Positions 1 through 7,931 of a DNA stretch of 40,161 nucleotides are shown here, piece after piece. Both the position numbers and the translations under genes were made by a program. The stretch covers positions 1 to 40,161 of the forward strand of contig JBMOOJ010000005.1 of assembly GCA_049323835.1 (NCBI GenBank), in the 5' to 3' direction. Source of the stretch: SG-bin9 sp049323835 (GTDB lineage Bacteria; Pseudomonadota; Alphaproteobacteria; Rhizobiales; Xanthobacteraceae). The notes under the pieces were generated by a model, which was given only the letters and a program-made list of their open reading frames with translations, made no database searches and had not been told where the DNA came from. Numbering within the stretch: the first letter of the stretch is position 1; each line of letters starts with the position of its first letter.

Positions 1-18
1 TCCGCCGCGCATGTGCGT

Positions 19-1356
19 TCATGCATCCGGCATCCAGTTGCCGTGGAAACCCTGCGGCACGCGCTTCGGCAGCTTGATGCGCGCCACCGGCTTCGACTCA
101 ATCTTCTGCGCGTCGAGGATGACGAGGTCGCTGGCGTCGCGCGCGCGGTCGTAGACGAAACCCATCAGCCAGCCGTCGTCTTCCGCTTTGCCGTCCTCGC
201 CCGGCACATGTACGAACTCGCTCGGCAGGCCGTTCTCGAATGCATGCGCCGTACTCTTGCCGGTCCTGAGATCGTATTTGCGCACGGTGCTGTAATCCGC
301 GGTCGCGATGTCGCTGTTGCCGCCATCGACCGCGTAGACGATATCATGGCGCAAACCGGCAAGATGATCGTTCACGCGCGGAAACTCGATGGTGCGATCG
401 TCGAGCGACTGCTCCTGCGCCTTCGTTGCGCCCGGCGGCACACGCCAGCGCCGCAGATGCGCCCGGTCGAACGAGGTGCTCGACGGTCCATTGCGCCAGT
501 GTTCCGGATACCAGGCGACATCGACGACGATCGTGCCGTCCGCTTCCTCGAACGCATTGGCGACGTGATAGACGTAGCATGGATCGATCTCGACCCAGCG
601 CAGCGCGTCCGCGCCTTTGCCGCGCGGGAGGATGCCGAGCCGCGCGCCGTAGCTTTCGCTCCAGGCGAACGGCATGGTGCCCTTCATTCCCAGCGCCATG
701 TCGAACACCACCGGTAAATCCATGAAGACGATGTGGCCGGAGGTCATCGCGAAATCATGCACCATGGTCGCGGCCTTCACCGGAATCGGTACGCTCTGCT
801 TGAGCTGACCGGCCTTGTCGACCATGTGGTAGGTCAGGAACGGCGGCATGAAGCGGTAACCGAAGAAATGCAGTTCACCGGTGACCGGGCAGATCTTCGG
901 ATGCGCCGTGAACGGCGTATCCAGCTTGCCGTCATAGTCATGCATGCCGATCGTTTCGAGATCGCGGCTCAGCATCGTCGGCAACGCCGTTTCGACCAGC
1001 GCCATGATCTTGCCGGCGTGCGCGAACACGTTGGTATTGGCGACGCCGTTGCGGATATCGATCGGCGAGGTGCGCGGCTTGCCCTCGTAGCGCGGCGTGC
1101 GGACCCAGCGGTTGCGATACCATTCCGCCTTGCCGTCCTTCAGCGACACGCCGTGGATCATGCCGTCGCCGAAGAACCAGTGGCCGGAATGGCCCTCCTT
1201 CGGGTTGGCGCCGTTGCGGGCATAAAGGCCGCGCAGCTCTTTCGGGATCGCCCCCTCGACCGGCAGGTCGAATGAGGTCACTTCTTCCATCACCGGCGCA
1301 AGGTTACCCTTGAGCCAGTAGGGTTTCTCGTCAGCGATCTGCTCAGCCTGGGACAT
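19..1356 (-). CDS. Carotenoid oxygenase (RPE65/CCD family) dioxygenase
   Basis: Predicted non-haem iron dioxygenase that cleaves a C=C bond in a carotenoid, stilbene or phenylpropenoid. Its 445 residues fit the bacterial members of the family. The four iron-binding histidines of the seven-bladed propeller are visible: H152 (TAHPK), H200 (MVHDF), H264 (YHVANAFE) and H438 (GFHGNW). An acidic residue follows H264 in NAFEE, as expected for second-shell Glu. The N-terminal LRGLYARNGANP block and HWFFGDGMIHG are also typical. There is no signal peptide, so it is cytoplasmic. The ATG has a strong AAGGAG seven bases upstream. It is divergent from a TetR gene with a doubled operator between them, so repression by that regulator is likely. 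Family assignment is secure. The substrate (carotenoid, lignostilbene or isoeugenol) cannot be read from the sequence. Confidence 0.93.
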   Translation of the reverse strand: MSQAEQIADEKPYWLKGNLAPVMEEVTSFDLPVEGAIPKELRGLYARNGANPKEGHSGHWFFGDGMIHGVSLKDGKAEWYRNRWVRTPRYEGKPRTSPIDIRNGVANTNVFAHAGKIMALVETALPTMLSRDLETIGMHDYDGKLDTPFTAHPKICPVTGELHFFGYRFMPPFLTYHMVDKAGQLKQSVPIPVKAATMVHDFAMTSGHIVFMDLPVVFDMALGMKGTMPFAWSESYGARLGILPRGKGADALRWVEIDPCYVYHVANAFEEADGTIVVDVAWYPEHWRNGPSSTSFDRAHLRRWRVPPGATKAQEQSLDDRTIEFPRVNDHLAGLRHDIVYAVDGGNSDIATADYSTVRKYDLRTGKSTAHAFENGLPSEFVHVPGEDGKAEDDGWLMGFVYDRARDASDLVILDAQKIESKPVARIKLPKRVPQGFHGNWMPDA

Positions 1357-1377
1357 GCCGTGCTCCTTGAGGTATCA

Positions 1378-1433
1378 ATGTAATCGATGCTTACTTTACA
1401 GCCGCTCCGATCGAATGTAAACATCGATTACAT
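1378..1433. promoter_or_regulatory. Doubled TetR-type operator between divergent genes
   Basis: Two 17-bp arms, 1378-1394 and 1417-1433, are inverted copies with one mismatch (12 bp perfect: ATGTAATCGATG and CATCGATTACAT), 22 bp apart. Each arm is itself an imperfect palindrome with GTAA at one end and TTAC at the other, which is the form expected of a TetR dimer site. The right arm runs into the probable ATG of the TetR gene and the left arm lies 22 bp before the oxygenase start. Inference: two dimer sites repress both directions. Confidence 0.75.
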
Positions 1434-2046
1434 GGCGCGGCCCCAGCCCCAGGCAAAGAAAGACACGTACCATCATGGCGACCTGCGCAGCGCGCTGGTC
1501 GAGGTGGCGCTTGAGCGTGTCCGGCGCGGCGGGATCGATCAGTTCAGCCTGCGCGAGGCCGCACGCGAGGTCGGGGTGACCTCCGGCGCCGTTTACAAGC
1601 ATTTCGCCGACAAGGATCAGCTGCTCGCCGCCGTCGCCGGCGAGGCGCTGTCGCTGCTGGCAAAGCGATCGTTCAAGGCGACCGCCGGGCTGGAGGGCGC
1701 CGCGCGGCTGCACGCCGCCGCGCGCGCCTATATCGATTTTGCCTCCGCCGAGCCGCTGCTGTTCCGCCTTGCCTTCAGCCGCTTCGGCGCGATCGGCGGC
1801 GAATGCGCGCCTCAGGGAGACGGCGGGACAATTCCGAGCGCATTCGAGCAGCTGCGGATGGCGGTCGCCGGCGTGCGCGCCGACCCGCGCACGCAGGTCG
1901 ATACCGACGTTCTGGCGTTTGCCTGGGCCATCGCTCACGGCGCGGCCTCGCTGATCAGCGACGGCATGTGGAAGAAAAATGACCCGCGCGCCGAGGCGGC
2001 GCTGCGATTGTCGTTCACGATCCTGTCTGGCAAGAGCAAGACATGA
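1432..2046 (+). CDS. TetR/AcrR-family transcriptional regulator (WHG-type C-terminal domain)
   Basis: Predicted homodimeric repressor of about 204 residues. The N-terminal DNA-binding domain is clear: YHHGDLRSALVEVALE forms helix 1, and the helix-turn-helix spans about residues 38-58 (FSLREAAREVGVTSGAVYKHFADKDQLL). The C-terminal ligand domain, with the AEPLLFRLAFSRF block, resembles the WHG subclass. I chose the ATG at 1432. An in-frame ATG at 1387 would add 15 residues, but they would be encoded by the operator and do not resemble the family's N-terminus. No good ribosome site precedes 1432, so the message may be leaderless. It is divergent from the oxygenase gene and probably controls it and itself. 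The inducer is unknown; an aromatic or terpenoid related to the oxygenase substrate is a guess. Confidence 0.9.
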   Translation: MARPQPQAKKDTYHHGDLRSALVEVALERVRRGGIDQFSLREAAREVGVTSGAVYKHFADKDQLLAAVAGEALSLLAKRSFKATAGLEGAARLHAAARAYIDFASAEPLLFRLAFSRFGAIGGECAPQGDGGTIPSAFEQLRMAVAGVRADPRTQVDTDVLAFAWAIAHGAASLISDGMWKKNDPRAEAALRLSFTILSGKSKT

Positions 2047-2101
2047 TGCCTGCCGGCTTCACGTCACGTCCGTAAACCCGTCCCACCAACTGGAGCATCC
2101 G

Positions 2102-2398
2102 ATGTCTGTCGATGGAAACTGGAATATCACGATGAGCACGCCGATGGGCGAACGTCAGGCCAAGCTCACGCTGAAGAGCAACGGCTCGACGCTGACCGGC
2201 ACGCAATCCGCCGAGGGCAACTCCGGCGAGATTCAGGACGGCACCGTCAACGGCAACAACGTGTCGTGGAAAATTTCGATCACCAGCCCGATGCCGCTGA
2301 CGCTGGAGTTCAGCGGCAAGGTCGACGGCGACGCCATCTCCGGCGACATGGGCCTCGGCATGATGGGCTCGTTCCCGTTCAAGGGCACCCGAGCTTGA
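2102..2398 (+). CDS. Small hypothetical protein, Gly/Asn-rich beta-type
   Basis: A 98-residue protein with no signal peptide or membrane segment. The sequence alternates short polar strands (WNITMSTPMGERQAKLTLKS, GTVNGNNVSWKISI, LEFSGKVDGDAISGDM), which suggests a small antiparallel beta barrel. Proteins of this pattern are common as unnamed conserved hypotheticals in Bradyrhizobium relatives. The ATG at 2102 has GGAG six bases upstream, which supports it over longer in-frame starts that overlap the TetR gene. It lies 55 bp after the TetR stop and may be co-transcribed. The function is unknown. Confidence 0.8.
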   Translation: MSVDGNWNITMSTPMGERQAKLTLKSNGSTLTGTQSAEGNSGEIQDGTVNGNNVSWKISITSPMPLTLEFSGKVDGDAISGDMGLGMMGSFPFKGTRA

Positions 2399-2411
2399 TC
2401 GCGGTAGGTTC

Positions 2412-2498
2412 TCGTCATGCCCGGGCTTGACCCGGGCATCCATCTTGAAAGCAACTCCGAAGCAAGATGGATCACCGGGTCAAGCCCGGTGATGACGA
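2412..2498. repeat. Dispersed palindromic intergenic repeat (copy 1)
   Basis: This 87-bp element has inverted ends (TCGTCATG and GATGACGA). Inside are a perfect short palindrome, GCCCGGGCTTGACCCGGGC, and the inverted pair CCATCTT / AAGATGG. It fills the space between the converging small gene and the fumarase gene and could form a strong hairpin at both 3' ends. Related copies occur at 6774, 16529 and, more distantly, 22986 and 26426. Confidence 0.75.
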
Positions 2499-2516
2499 AG
2501 GAGATGTCCGCTTCGT

Positions 2517-4163
2517 CTACCCCAGATTCAATTCCTTGAAGAAGTCGTTGCCCTTGTCGTCGACGATGATGAACGACGGGAAGTCGACGACCTCGATGCG
2601 CCAGATCGCTTCCATCCCGAGCTCGGGATAGTCGACGACCTCGACCTTCTTGATGCAGTCCTGCGCGAGGTTCGCGCCGACGCCGCCGATCGAGCCGAGA
2701 TAGAAGCCGCCGTACTTCTTGCATGCATCGCGCACCACGCTCGCGCGGTTGCCCTTGGCGACCATGATCATCGAGCCGCCCGCGGCCTGGAACTGATCGA
2801 CGAACGAGTCCATGCGGCCGGCGGTGGTCGGACCGAACGCGCCGGAGGCATAGCCTTCCGGCGTCTTCGCCGGTCCCGCGTAATAGATCGGATGGTTCTT
2901 GAAGTAATCCGGCAGCGGCTCGCCGCGGTCAAGCTTCTCGCGCAGCTTGGCGTGCGCGGAGTCGCGTGCCACGATCATCGTGCCGGTCATCGACAGGCGC
3001 GTCTTCACCGGATATTTCGAGAGCTGCGCCAGAATCTCCTTCATCGGCTTATTGAGGTCGACCTTCACCACCTCGCCGCCGAGCGTCGCTTCCACTTCCG
3101 GCAGATACTGCGCCGGATTGTGCTCCAGTTCCTCAAGGTAGACGCCATCCCTGGTGATCTTGCCGAGCACCTGACGATCGGCCGCGCACGAGACGCCGAG
3201 GCCGATCGGCAGCGATGCGCCGTGACGCGGCAGGCGGATGACCCGCACGTCGTGGCAGAAGTACTTGCCACCGAACTGCGCGCCGACGCCGAGCGACTGC
3301 GTCATCTTCAGGACGTCCTGCTCCATCTCGAGATCGCGGAAGGCATTGCCCGCGTCCGAGCCCTGCGTCGGCAGCGCGTCGAGATAGCGGGCGGACGCGA
3401 GCTTCACCGTCTTCATGGTGAGTTCGGCCGAGGTGCCGCCGATGACGATGGCGAGGTGATACGGCGGACACGCGGCGGTGCCGAGCGTGAGCACCTTCTC
3501 CTTCAGGAACGCATGCATGCGATCCTTCGTCAGCAGCGACGGCGTGCCCTGAAACAGGAACGCCTTGTTGGCGGAGCCGCCGCCCTTCGCCATGAACATG
3601 AACTTGTAGGCGTCCTCGCCCTCGGCGTAAATCTCGCACTGCGCCGGCATGTTGTTGGCGGTGTTCTTCTCCTCGAACATCGACAGCGGCGCGACCTGTG
3701 AGTAGCGCAGATTGCGCTTGAGATACGCATCGCGCGCGCCTTCCGAGAGCGCAGCCTCGTCCTCGCCGTCGGTGAGAACGTTCGAGCCCTTCTTGCCCAT
3801 GATGATCGCGGTGCCGGTGTCCTGGCACATCGGCAGCACGCCGCCGGCGGACGTGTTCGCGTTCTTGAGGAAGTCGAACGCGACGAACTTGTCGTTGTCG
3901 CTCGCTTCCGGGTCGTCGAGGATCGCGCGCAACTGCTTGAGGTGGCCCGGGCGGAGATAGTGATTGATTTCGCCGAAAGCCGCTTCCGACAGTGCACGCA
4001 GCGCCTCGCGGCTGACCACCAGCATGTCCTTGCCCATGATCTTTTCGACCCGGACGCCCTCGCTCGACACCTTCTTGTACGGCGTGTCGTCCTTGCCGAG
4101 CGGAAACAGCGGCGTGTGCTTGTAGGGGGGAAGCGGAGCAGGAACCTTGGTCGGGGCGTTCAT
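2517..4163 (-). CDS. fumA: Fumarate hydratase, class I (iron-sulfur)
   Basis: TCA-cycle enzyme that interconverts fumarate and L-malate with a [4Fe-4S] cluster. At 548 residues it equals the length of the E. coli class I enzymes. Three cluster cysteines are visible: C113 (PMCQDTG), C232 (ACPPYH) and C326 (GVSCAADR). Their spacing is the same as in E. coli FumA with a constant eight-residue offset. The C-terminal swivelling domain begins near FGPTTAGRMDSFVDQF and continues through GGSMIMVAKGNRA. I chose the ATG at 4163 (MNAPTK). A TTG 26 codons upstream lacks family support. The close relative L(+)-tartrate dehydratase is a two-subunit enzyme, whereas this is a single chain. It is monocistronic, with a palindromic repeat just past its stop. 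Confidence 0.95.
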   Translation of the reverse strand: MNAPTKVPAPLPPYKHTPLFPLGKDDTPYKKVSSEGVRVEKIMGKDMLVVSREALRALSEAAFGEINHYLRPGHLKQLRAILDDPEASDNDKFVAFDFLKNANTSAGGVLPMCQDTGTAIIMGKKGSNVLTDGEDEAALSEGARDAYLKRNLRYSQVAPLSMFEEKNTANNMPAQCEIYAEGEDAYKFMFMAKGGGSANKAFLFQGTPSLLTKDRMHAFLKEKVLTLGTAACPPYHLAIVIGGTSAELTMKTVKLASARYLDALPTQGSDAGNAFRDLEMEQDVLKMTQSLGVGAQFGGKYFCHDVRVIRLPRHGASLPIGLGVSCAADRQVLGKITRDGVYLEELEHNPAQYLPEVEATLGGEVVKVDLNKPMKEILAQLSKYPVKTRLSMTGTMIVARDSAHAKLREKLDRGEPLPDYFKNHPIYYAGPAKTPEGYASGAFGPTTAGRMDSFVDQFQAAGGSMIMVAKGNRASVVRDACKKYGGFYLGSIGGVGANLAQDCIKKVEVVDYPELGMEAIWRIEVVDFPSFIIVDDKGNDFFKELNLG

Positions 4164-4336
4164 CGTCTGGCTCTTTTGAAGTAGGCGCGGCAAGCCGCGG
4201 GCCGGGAAAAGATTGAACCGTTCTAAGCTGTTTTCCGGCAAAAGGAAGACGTCTGCGGGTGCGGTTTGCCCCGCGTTTTCCGCCAGTTGCGCAATCCGCC
4301 GCCACGCGCTTCAATGGCGATCCCGGGGGTCATTCA

Positions 4337-4807
4337 ATGAAAATTGCAGGATTCGGGCTGGCGATAGCCTTGGCTTTCGCGGCCGCCGCTTCACCAGCCC
4401 ATGCCGACCGCTGCGACGCGCTGGCGAAACAGCTGGCGCAGCAGATCGACGGCCTCAAGATCGGCAAGACCGTCGCCAACAGCATCTATCTCGAACATCC
4501 CGCCGTGAAGGTCGCGACGCTGGGCTGCGCCAGCCGCACCGCCGCCAACACGATCTATGCGTCGACCGACGACCGCAAGCCGAAGCCGGAGTTCTTCGAT
4601 TTCGCCGCCAGGGCCTCCGCGATCGTCTTCACGATTCCGCTCAAGGACACCGACCGCGGCGTCAAGCGCTGTTACGGCCGCATCGGCGTGATCCGCGGCT
4701 ACAACATCGTTACCCGTTATCGCCGCCTCGACATCAGCTGCACCGGCACGCGGATCGGCAAGAAGGGTGGCACCACCATGACCGTTTCGCGCGACAAGAG
4801 TGAGTGA
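4337..4807 (+). CDS. Secreted hypothetical protein with four cysteines
   Basis: A 156-residue protein with a clear Sec signal peptide (MKIAGFGLAIALAFAAAASPAHA, cleavage likely after AHA near residue 23). The mature part has four cysteines (C26, C64, C112, C135), which could make two disulfides in the periplasm. I recognise no domain. The ATG at 4337 is the first that gives a proper signal peptide. The stop lies six bases before the dehydrogenase gene, so the two are probably one transcript, although they have no obvious functional link. It is divergent from the fumarase gene, and the 173 bp between them must hold both promoters. The function is unknown. Confidence 0.82.
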   Translation: MKIAGFGLAIALAFAAAASPAHADRCDALAKQLAQQIDGLKIGKTVANSIYLEHPAVKVATLGCASRTAANTIYASTDDRKPKPEFFDFAARASAIVFTIPLKDTDRGVKRCYGRIGVIRGYNIVTRYRRLDISCTGTRIGKKGGTTMTVSRDKSE

Positions 4808-4813
4808 ACAGAT

Positions 4814-5734
4814 ATGACTGCTGCCGTTTTTGTCGATGCGAACGAAGCCCTTGCCGTCATCACCGAGCGCCTGGTGCAGCCCGGCGATCCGCCGATCATT
4901 ATCCACCGCGACCCGGACGTGAAGCCCGAGGCCCTGCCCGAGGTGCTGCACGGCGCAGCGATTGCGATCGTCGACCACACCTACCTGCCGACCGGCGTCG
5001 CCAAACAATGCACCGGCCTCAGGCATGTGGTGTTTCTCGGCACCGGCCCGCGCAGCTACATGAACGTGGAGGAACTGGCCGAGCTCGGCATCACGGTCCA
5101 CATCATCAAGGGCTATGGCGACACTGCCGTCGCGGAATGCGCGATCGCGCTGATGTGGGCAGCGGCGCGCAACATCGCGCTGATGGACCGCGAGATGCGC
5201 GATGGAACGTGGGTGCGCGACGAAGGCATGCAGCTCACCGGCAAGACGCTCGGCGTGATCGGCTTCGGCGGCATCGGCGCGGAAGTCGCGCGCATCGCCG
5301 CCGGTGGCGGCATGAAGGTGCTCGGCTGGAACCGCACGCCGAAAGCCTCACCATATGCGACGTTCGTTCCGATCGAGCGGCTGCTCGCCGAGAGCGACGT
5401 GGTGTCGACGAACCTGACCCTGAACGACGAGACGCGCGGCTTCCTCTCGCGCGAGCGTATTGCGGCGATGAAGCCGGGCGCACTCTTCGTCAACACTGCC
5501 CGCGCTGCGCTGACGGATGAAGACGCGCTCTGCGACGCGCTCGAGTCGGGTCACATCCGCCATGCCGGCCTCGACGTGTTCATGGTCGAACCCCTGCCCG
5601 ACGATCACCGGCTCAAGACAATCCGCAACGTGACGCTGTCGGCGCACTCGGCGTTCCGGACTCCCGAGGCCAGCGACAACCTGATCGCCGCGGCGCTGGT
5701 CCATTGCAGGCGCATTGCAAAAGAGGGACAGTGA
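4814..5734 (+). CDS. D-isomer-specific 2-hydroxyacid dehydrogenase, NAD-dependent
   Basis: Predicted to oxidise or reduce a 2-hydroxyacid with NAD(H) in the cytoplasm. Its 306 residues show the catalytic domain followed by the Rossmann domain: the dinucleotide loop is GFGGIG at 150-155, preceded by LTGKTLGVI. The catalytic triad is present as R230 (NTARAA), E259 (FMVEPLP) and H278 (SAHSAF). The protein resembles phosphoglycerate dehydrogenase-like members but lacks the ACT domain of SerA, so serine biosynthesis is unlikely. It sits between a secreted protein and a Bug solute receptor 58 bp downstream. An organic acid bound by that receptor could be its substrate, but this is a guess from position only. 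Confidence 0.92.
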   Translation: MTAAVFVDANEALAVITERLVQPGDPPIIIHRDPDVKPEALPEVLHGAAIAIVDHTYLPTGVAKQCTGLRHVVFLGTGPRSYMNVEELAELGITVHIIKGYGDTAVAECAIALMWAAARNIALMDREMRDGTWVRDEGMQLTGKTLGVIGFGGIGAEVARIAAGGGMKVLGWNRTPKASPYATFVPIERLLAESDVVSTNLTLNDETRGFLSRERIAAMKPGALFVNTARAALTDEDALCDALESGHIRHAGLDVFMVEPLPDDHRLKTIRNVTLSAHSAFRTPEASDNLIAAALVHCRRIAKEGQ

Positions 5735-5737
5735 CCT

Positions 5738-5756
5738 GAGACTAGATTGAAGTCTC
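5738..5756. promoter_or_regulatory. Short perfect inverted repeat between dehydrogenase and Bug genes
   Basis: GAGACT (5738-5743) and AGTCTC (5751-5756) form a perfect six-base inverted repeat around a seven-base AT-rich centre, four bases after the dehydrogenase stop and 36 bases before the Bug start. It could be an operator or a weak RNA hairpin. No T-run follows, so an intrinsic terminator is unlikely. Confidence 0.35.
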
Positions 5757-5792
5757 GCAAACAAGAAACCAAGATACCTGCGAGAAACCACC

Positions 5793-6767
5793 ATGTCCCT
5801 CTTCCGCCGCACCTTCATCGCGAGTGCTGTTGCTGCACTCGCCGCCCTCTCCGCCCCCGCTTACGCCAACGATTACCCGACACGTCCCGTGCGCATCCTC
5901 GTGCCGTTCGCGCCGGGCGGCGGCACCGATCTGATCACGCGCACGCTTGCGGACGTTATCGCCAAGAGCTGGAATGCATCGGTCGTGATTGAGAACAAGC
6001 CGGGCGGCGGCACCACCATCGCGACGCAGGCTGCGATCGCGGCGGCGCCCGACGGTTACACCCTGCTCGCCGCCGCCAACAGCCTGATCGTGTCGCCGAT
6101 GCTGATGCCGGCGAAGCCGTATGTCTGGGATCGCGATCTCACACCGATTTCGCTGTTCGCGCTGAGCCCGCATATCCTCGTCGTGCATCCGTCGGTGCCC
6201 GCGCGCACGCTGCCCGAGTTCGTCGCGTGGGTTAAGGCGCAGGGCGGCAAGGCGACCTTCGCGTCGTTCGGCAGCGGCTCGTCGAACCATCTCGGCTTCG
6301 AGATGCTGAAGCGCGAACTCGGCATCGACATCGTCCACGTGCCCTACAAGGGCAGCGCACCGGCGATGAACGACCTCGTCGCCGGTCACGTCCATGCGAT
6401 GCTCGGCGATCTTCAGAACGTTTCCGAACAGATGCGGGGCGGCACGCTGCGCCCGATCGCGGTTGCCAACGAGAAGCGCCTGTCCTCGCTGCCCGATCTG
6501 CCGACGCTCGATGAACTCGGCGTCAAGGGCTTCACGTCGAAGTCGTGGTTCGGCGCGCTGGCGAAAACAGGCACGCCGCCGGAGATCGTCGCGAAGTGGA
6601 GCAGCGCCTTTGCCGAAGCGCTGAAGCGGCCCGAGGTTCAGCAGCGGATCGGCGCACTCGGCATCGAACTGATCGGCTCGTCGCCCGAGGAGACGCGCGC
6701 TTTCATGACGCGCGAGGCCGCGCGCATGGAAGAGGCGATCAGGCAGGCCGGCGTCAAGGCGGAGTAA
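5793..6767 (+). CDS. Bug/TctC-type periplasmic solute-binding receptor
   Basis: Periplasmic receptor of the tripartite tricarboxylate transporter family, 324 residues. A Sec signal peptide ends near APAYA (about residue 25). The family start DYPTRPVRILVPFAPGGGTDLITR follows, then the second block VIENKPGGGTTIATQAA and the VPYKGSAPAMNDLVAGHV segment. Bug proteins bind small carboxylates or similar compounds between two lobes. No TctA or TctB membrane partners occur in the window, so this is an orphan receptor, as is common in organisms with many Bug genes. It is probably co-transcribed with the dehydrogenase upstream. The ligand is unknown. It converges with a second Bug gene at 6936. Confidence 0.93.
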   Translation: MSLFRRTFIASAVAALAALSAPAYANDYPTRPVRILVPFAPGGGTDLITRTLADVIAKSWNASVVIENKPGGGTTIATQAAIAAAPDGYTLLAAANSLIVSPMLMPAKPYVWDRDLTPISLFALSPHILVVHPSVPARTLPEFVAWVKAQGGKATFASFGSGSSNHLGFEMLKRELGIDIVHVPYKGSAPAMNDLVAGHVHAMLGDLQNVSEQMRGGTLRPIAVANEKRLSSLPDLPTLDELGVKGFTSKSWFGALAKTGTPPEIVAKWSSAFAEALKRPEVQQRIGALGIELIGSSPEETRAFMTREAARMEEAIRQAGVKAE

Positions 6768-6773
6768 CTATGC

Positions 6774-6880
6774 TCGTCATTGCCGGGCAAAGCCGTTCGA
6801 AGAACGGCGTCGCTTTGCTCGCCTATGACCCGGCAATCCCGAAAGAAGATGGATGCCCGGATCAAGTCCGGGCATGACGA
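6774..6880. repeat. Dispersed palindromic intergenic repeat (copy 2)
   Basis: This 107-bp element runs from TCGTCATTGCCGGG to CGGGCATGACGA and lies between two converging Bug genes. It carries an internal hairpin GCCGTTCGAAGAACGGC (from 6792) that is found identically in the copy at 22986. Its last 34 bases (6847-6880) are identical to 16572-16605. It may serve as a bidirectional transcription stop. Confidence 0.75.
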
Positions 6881-6935
6881 GTTGAGACTGACGTGCGGCC
6901 TTCTTGCTTCGCACCGCTCGCAATGACGGAACCGA

Positions 6936-7904
6936 CTATTCCTCCGCCTTGAACCCCGACGCCTGCACCGCCGGCGCCCAGAACGCGGAGTCGCGCTTCT
7001 GGATGGCCGCCATCTCCGCGGCCGACGTGCCGGTCGGCTGCAATCCCATGGTCAGCATGCGCTCGGACACGTCGGGCGACTTGATCGCGTCCACGACGAT
7101 GCGGTTGACCTTCTCGACGAAGTCCGGCGGCGTCTTCGCCGGGACGAACAGGCCATACCACCCGGTCGCGGTGAGATCGTAGCCCTCTTCCGCGAGCGTC
7201 GGCACCTCAGGCATGAACTGCGACCGCTTGGCGCCGGACACCGCCAGCACCTTGATGCGCCCGCCCTTGTGCATCTCGGTCATGTCGGAGAGCGTCGTCA
7301 CGATCATCGGCAGTTGCCCGCCGACGAGATCGGTGAGCGCCGGCGCCGAGCCGCGATATGACACATGCCGCAGGTCGAGGCCCGCGCGCTGGCCGAACAG
7401 CACCGCGAGGAAGTGCGGCAGCGTGCCTGCGCCCGGCGTCGCGTAGTTCGCCTCGTTCGGATTGGCCTTGGCCCACGCCACCAGTTCCTTCAGCGACTTC
7501 ACCGGCACCTTGGGACCGACAGCGATGCCGAAGTCGAACGTGCCGATCTGCGCGACGGCGTCGAGATCGGTCAGCGGATCGTAGCCAAGCGACTTGTAGA
7601 CATGCTGGTAAACCGCGACCGGCGCGATCGGCGTCAGCAGCAATGTCATTCCGTCCGGCGCGGCTGACTTCACCGCCTGTACGCCGATCCGCCCTGCCGC
7701 ACCCGAGCGGTTCTCGACGATCACCGGCCGGTTCAGTCCGGCCCGCAACTTCTCGGCGATCAAACGAGAGAGCGCATCACCCGAGCCGCCGGCGCCGAAC
7801 GGGAAGATGATGCGGATCGGCTGCTCGCCGATCTGCGCTTGCACTGGTGCTGCGAACACGCTGCCAAACGCAATCAATGCCAAGGCAATCAGCCAACGCT
7901 TCAT
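6936..7904 (-). CDS. Second Bug/TctC-type periplasmic receptor
   Basis: A 322-residue receptor of the same family as the gene at 5793 but clearly diverged from it. The signal peptide ends near APVQA (about residue 23). It has QPIRIIFPFGAGGSGDALSR, then IVENRSGAAGRIGVQAV, then VSYRGSAPALTDLVGGQL. The start is firm: GGGGAGGAG lies seven to eight bases before the ATG. It follows the sulfatase gene by 27 bp on the same strand, so it is the last gene of an esterase-sulfatase-receptor transcript. Inference: it may capture the acid released by, or a substrate of, those hydrolases. No TctAB partner is present here. Confidence 0.93.
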   Translation of the reverse strand: MKRWLIALALIAFGSVFAAPVQAQIGEQPIRIIFPFGAGGSGDALSRLIAEKLRAGLNRPVIVENRSGAAGRIGVQAVKSAAPDGMTLLLTPIAPVAVYQHVYKSLGYDPLTDLDAVAQIGTFDFGIAVGPKVPVKSLKELVAWAKANPNEANYATPGAGTLPHFLAVLFGQRAGLDLRHVSYRGSAPALTDLVGGQLPMIVTTLSDMTEMHKGGRIKVLAVSGAKRSQFMPEVPTLAEEGYDLTATGWYGLFVPAKTPPDFVEKVNRIVVDAIKSPDVSERMLTMGLQPTGTSAAEMAAIQKRDSAFWAPAVQASGFKAEE

Positions 7905-7931
7905 GTCCGTCTCCTCCCCTTGTTCTTGTCG

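Noticed and set aside
2517..4163. L(+)-tartrate dehydratase instead of fumarase
   Set aside because: Tartrate dehydratase is split into alpha and beta subunits. This is a single 548-residue chain with the cysteine spacing of FumA.
5738..5756. Intrinsic terminator between the dehydrogenase and Bug genes
   Set aside because: The stem is only six base pairs with an AT-rich loop, and no T-run follows.
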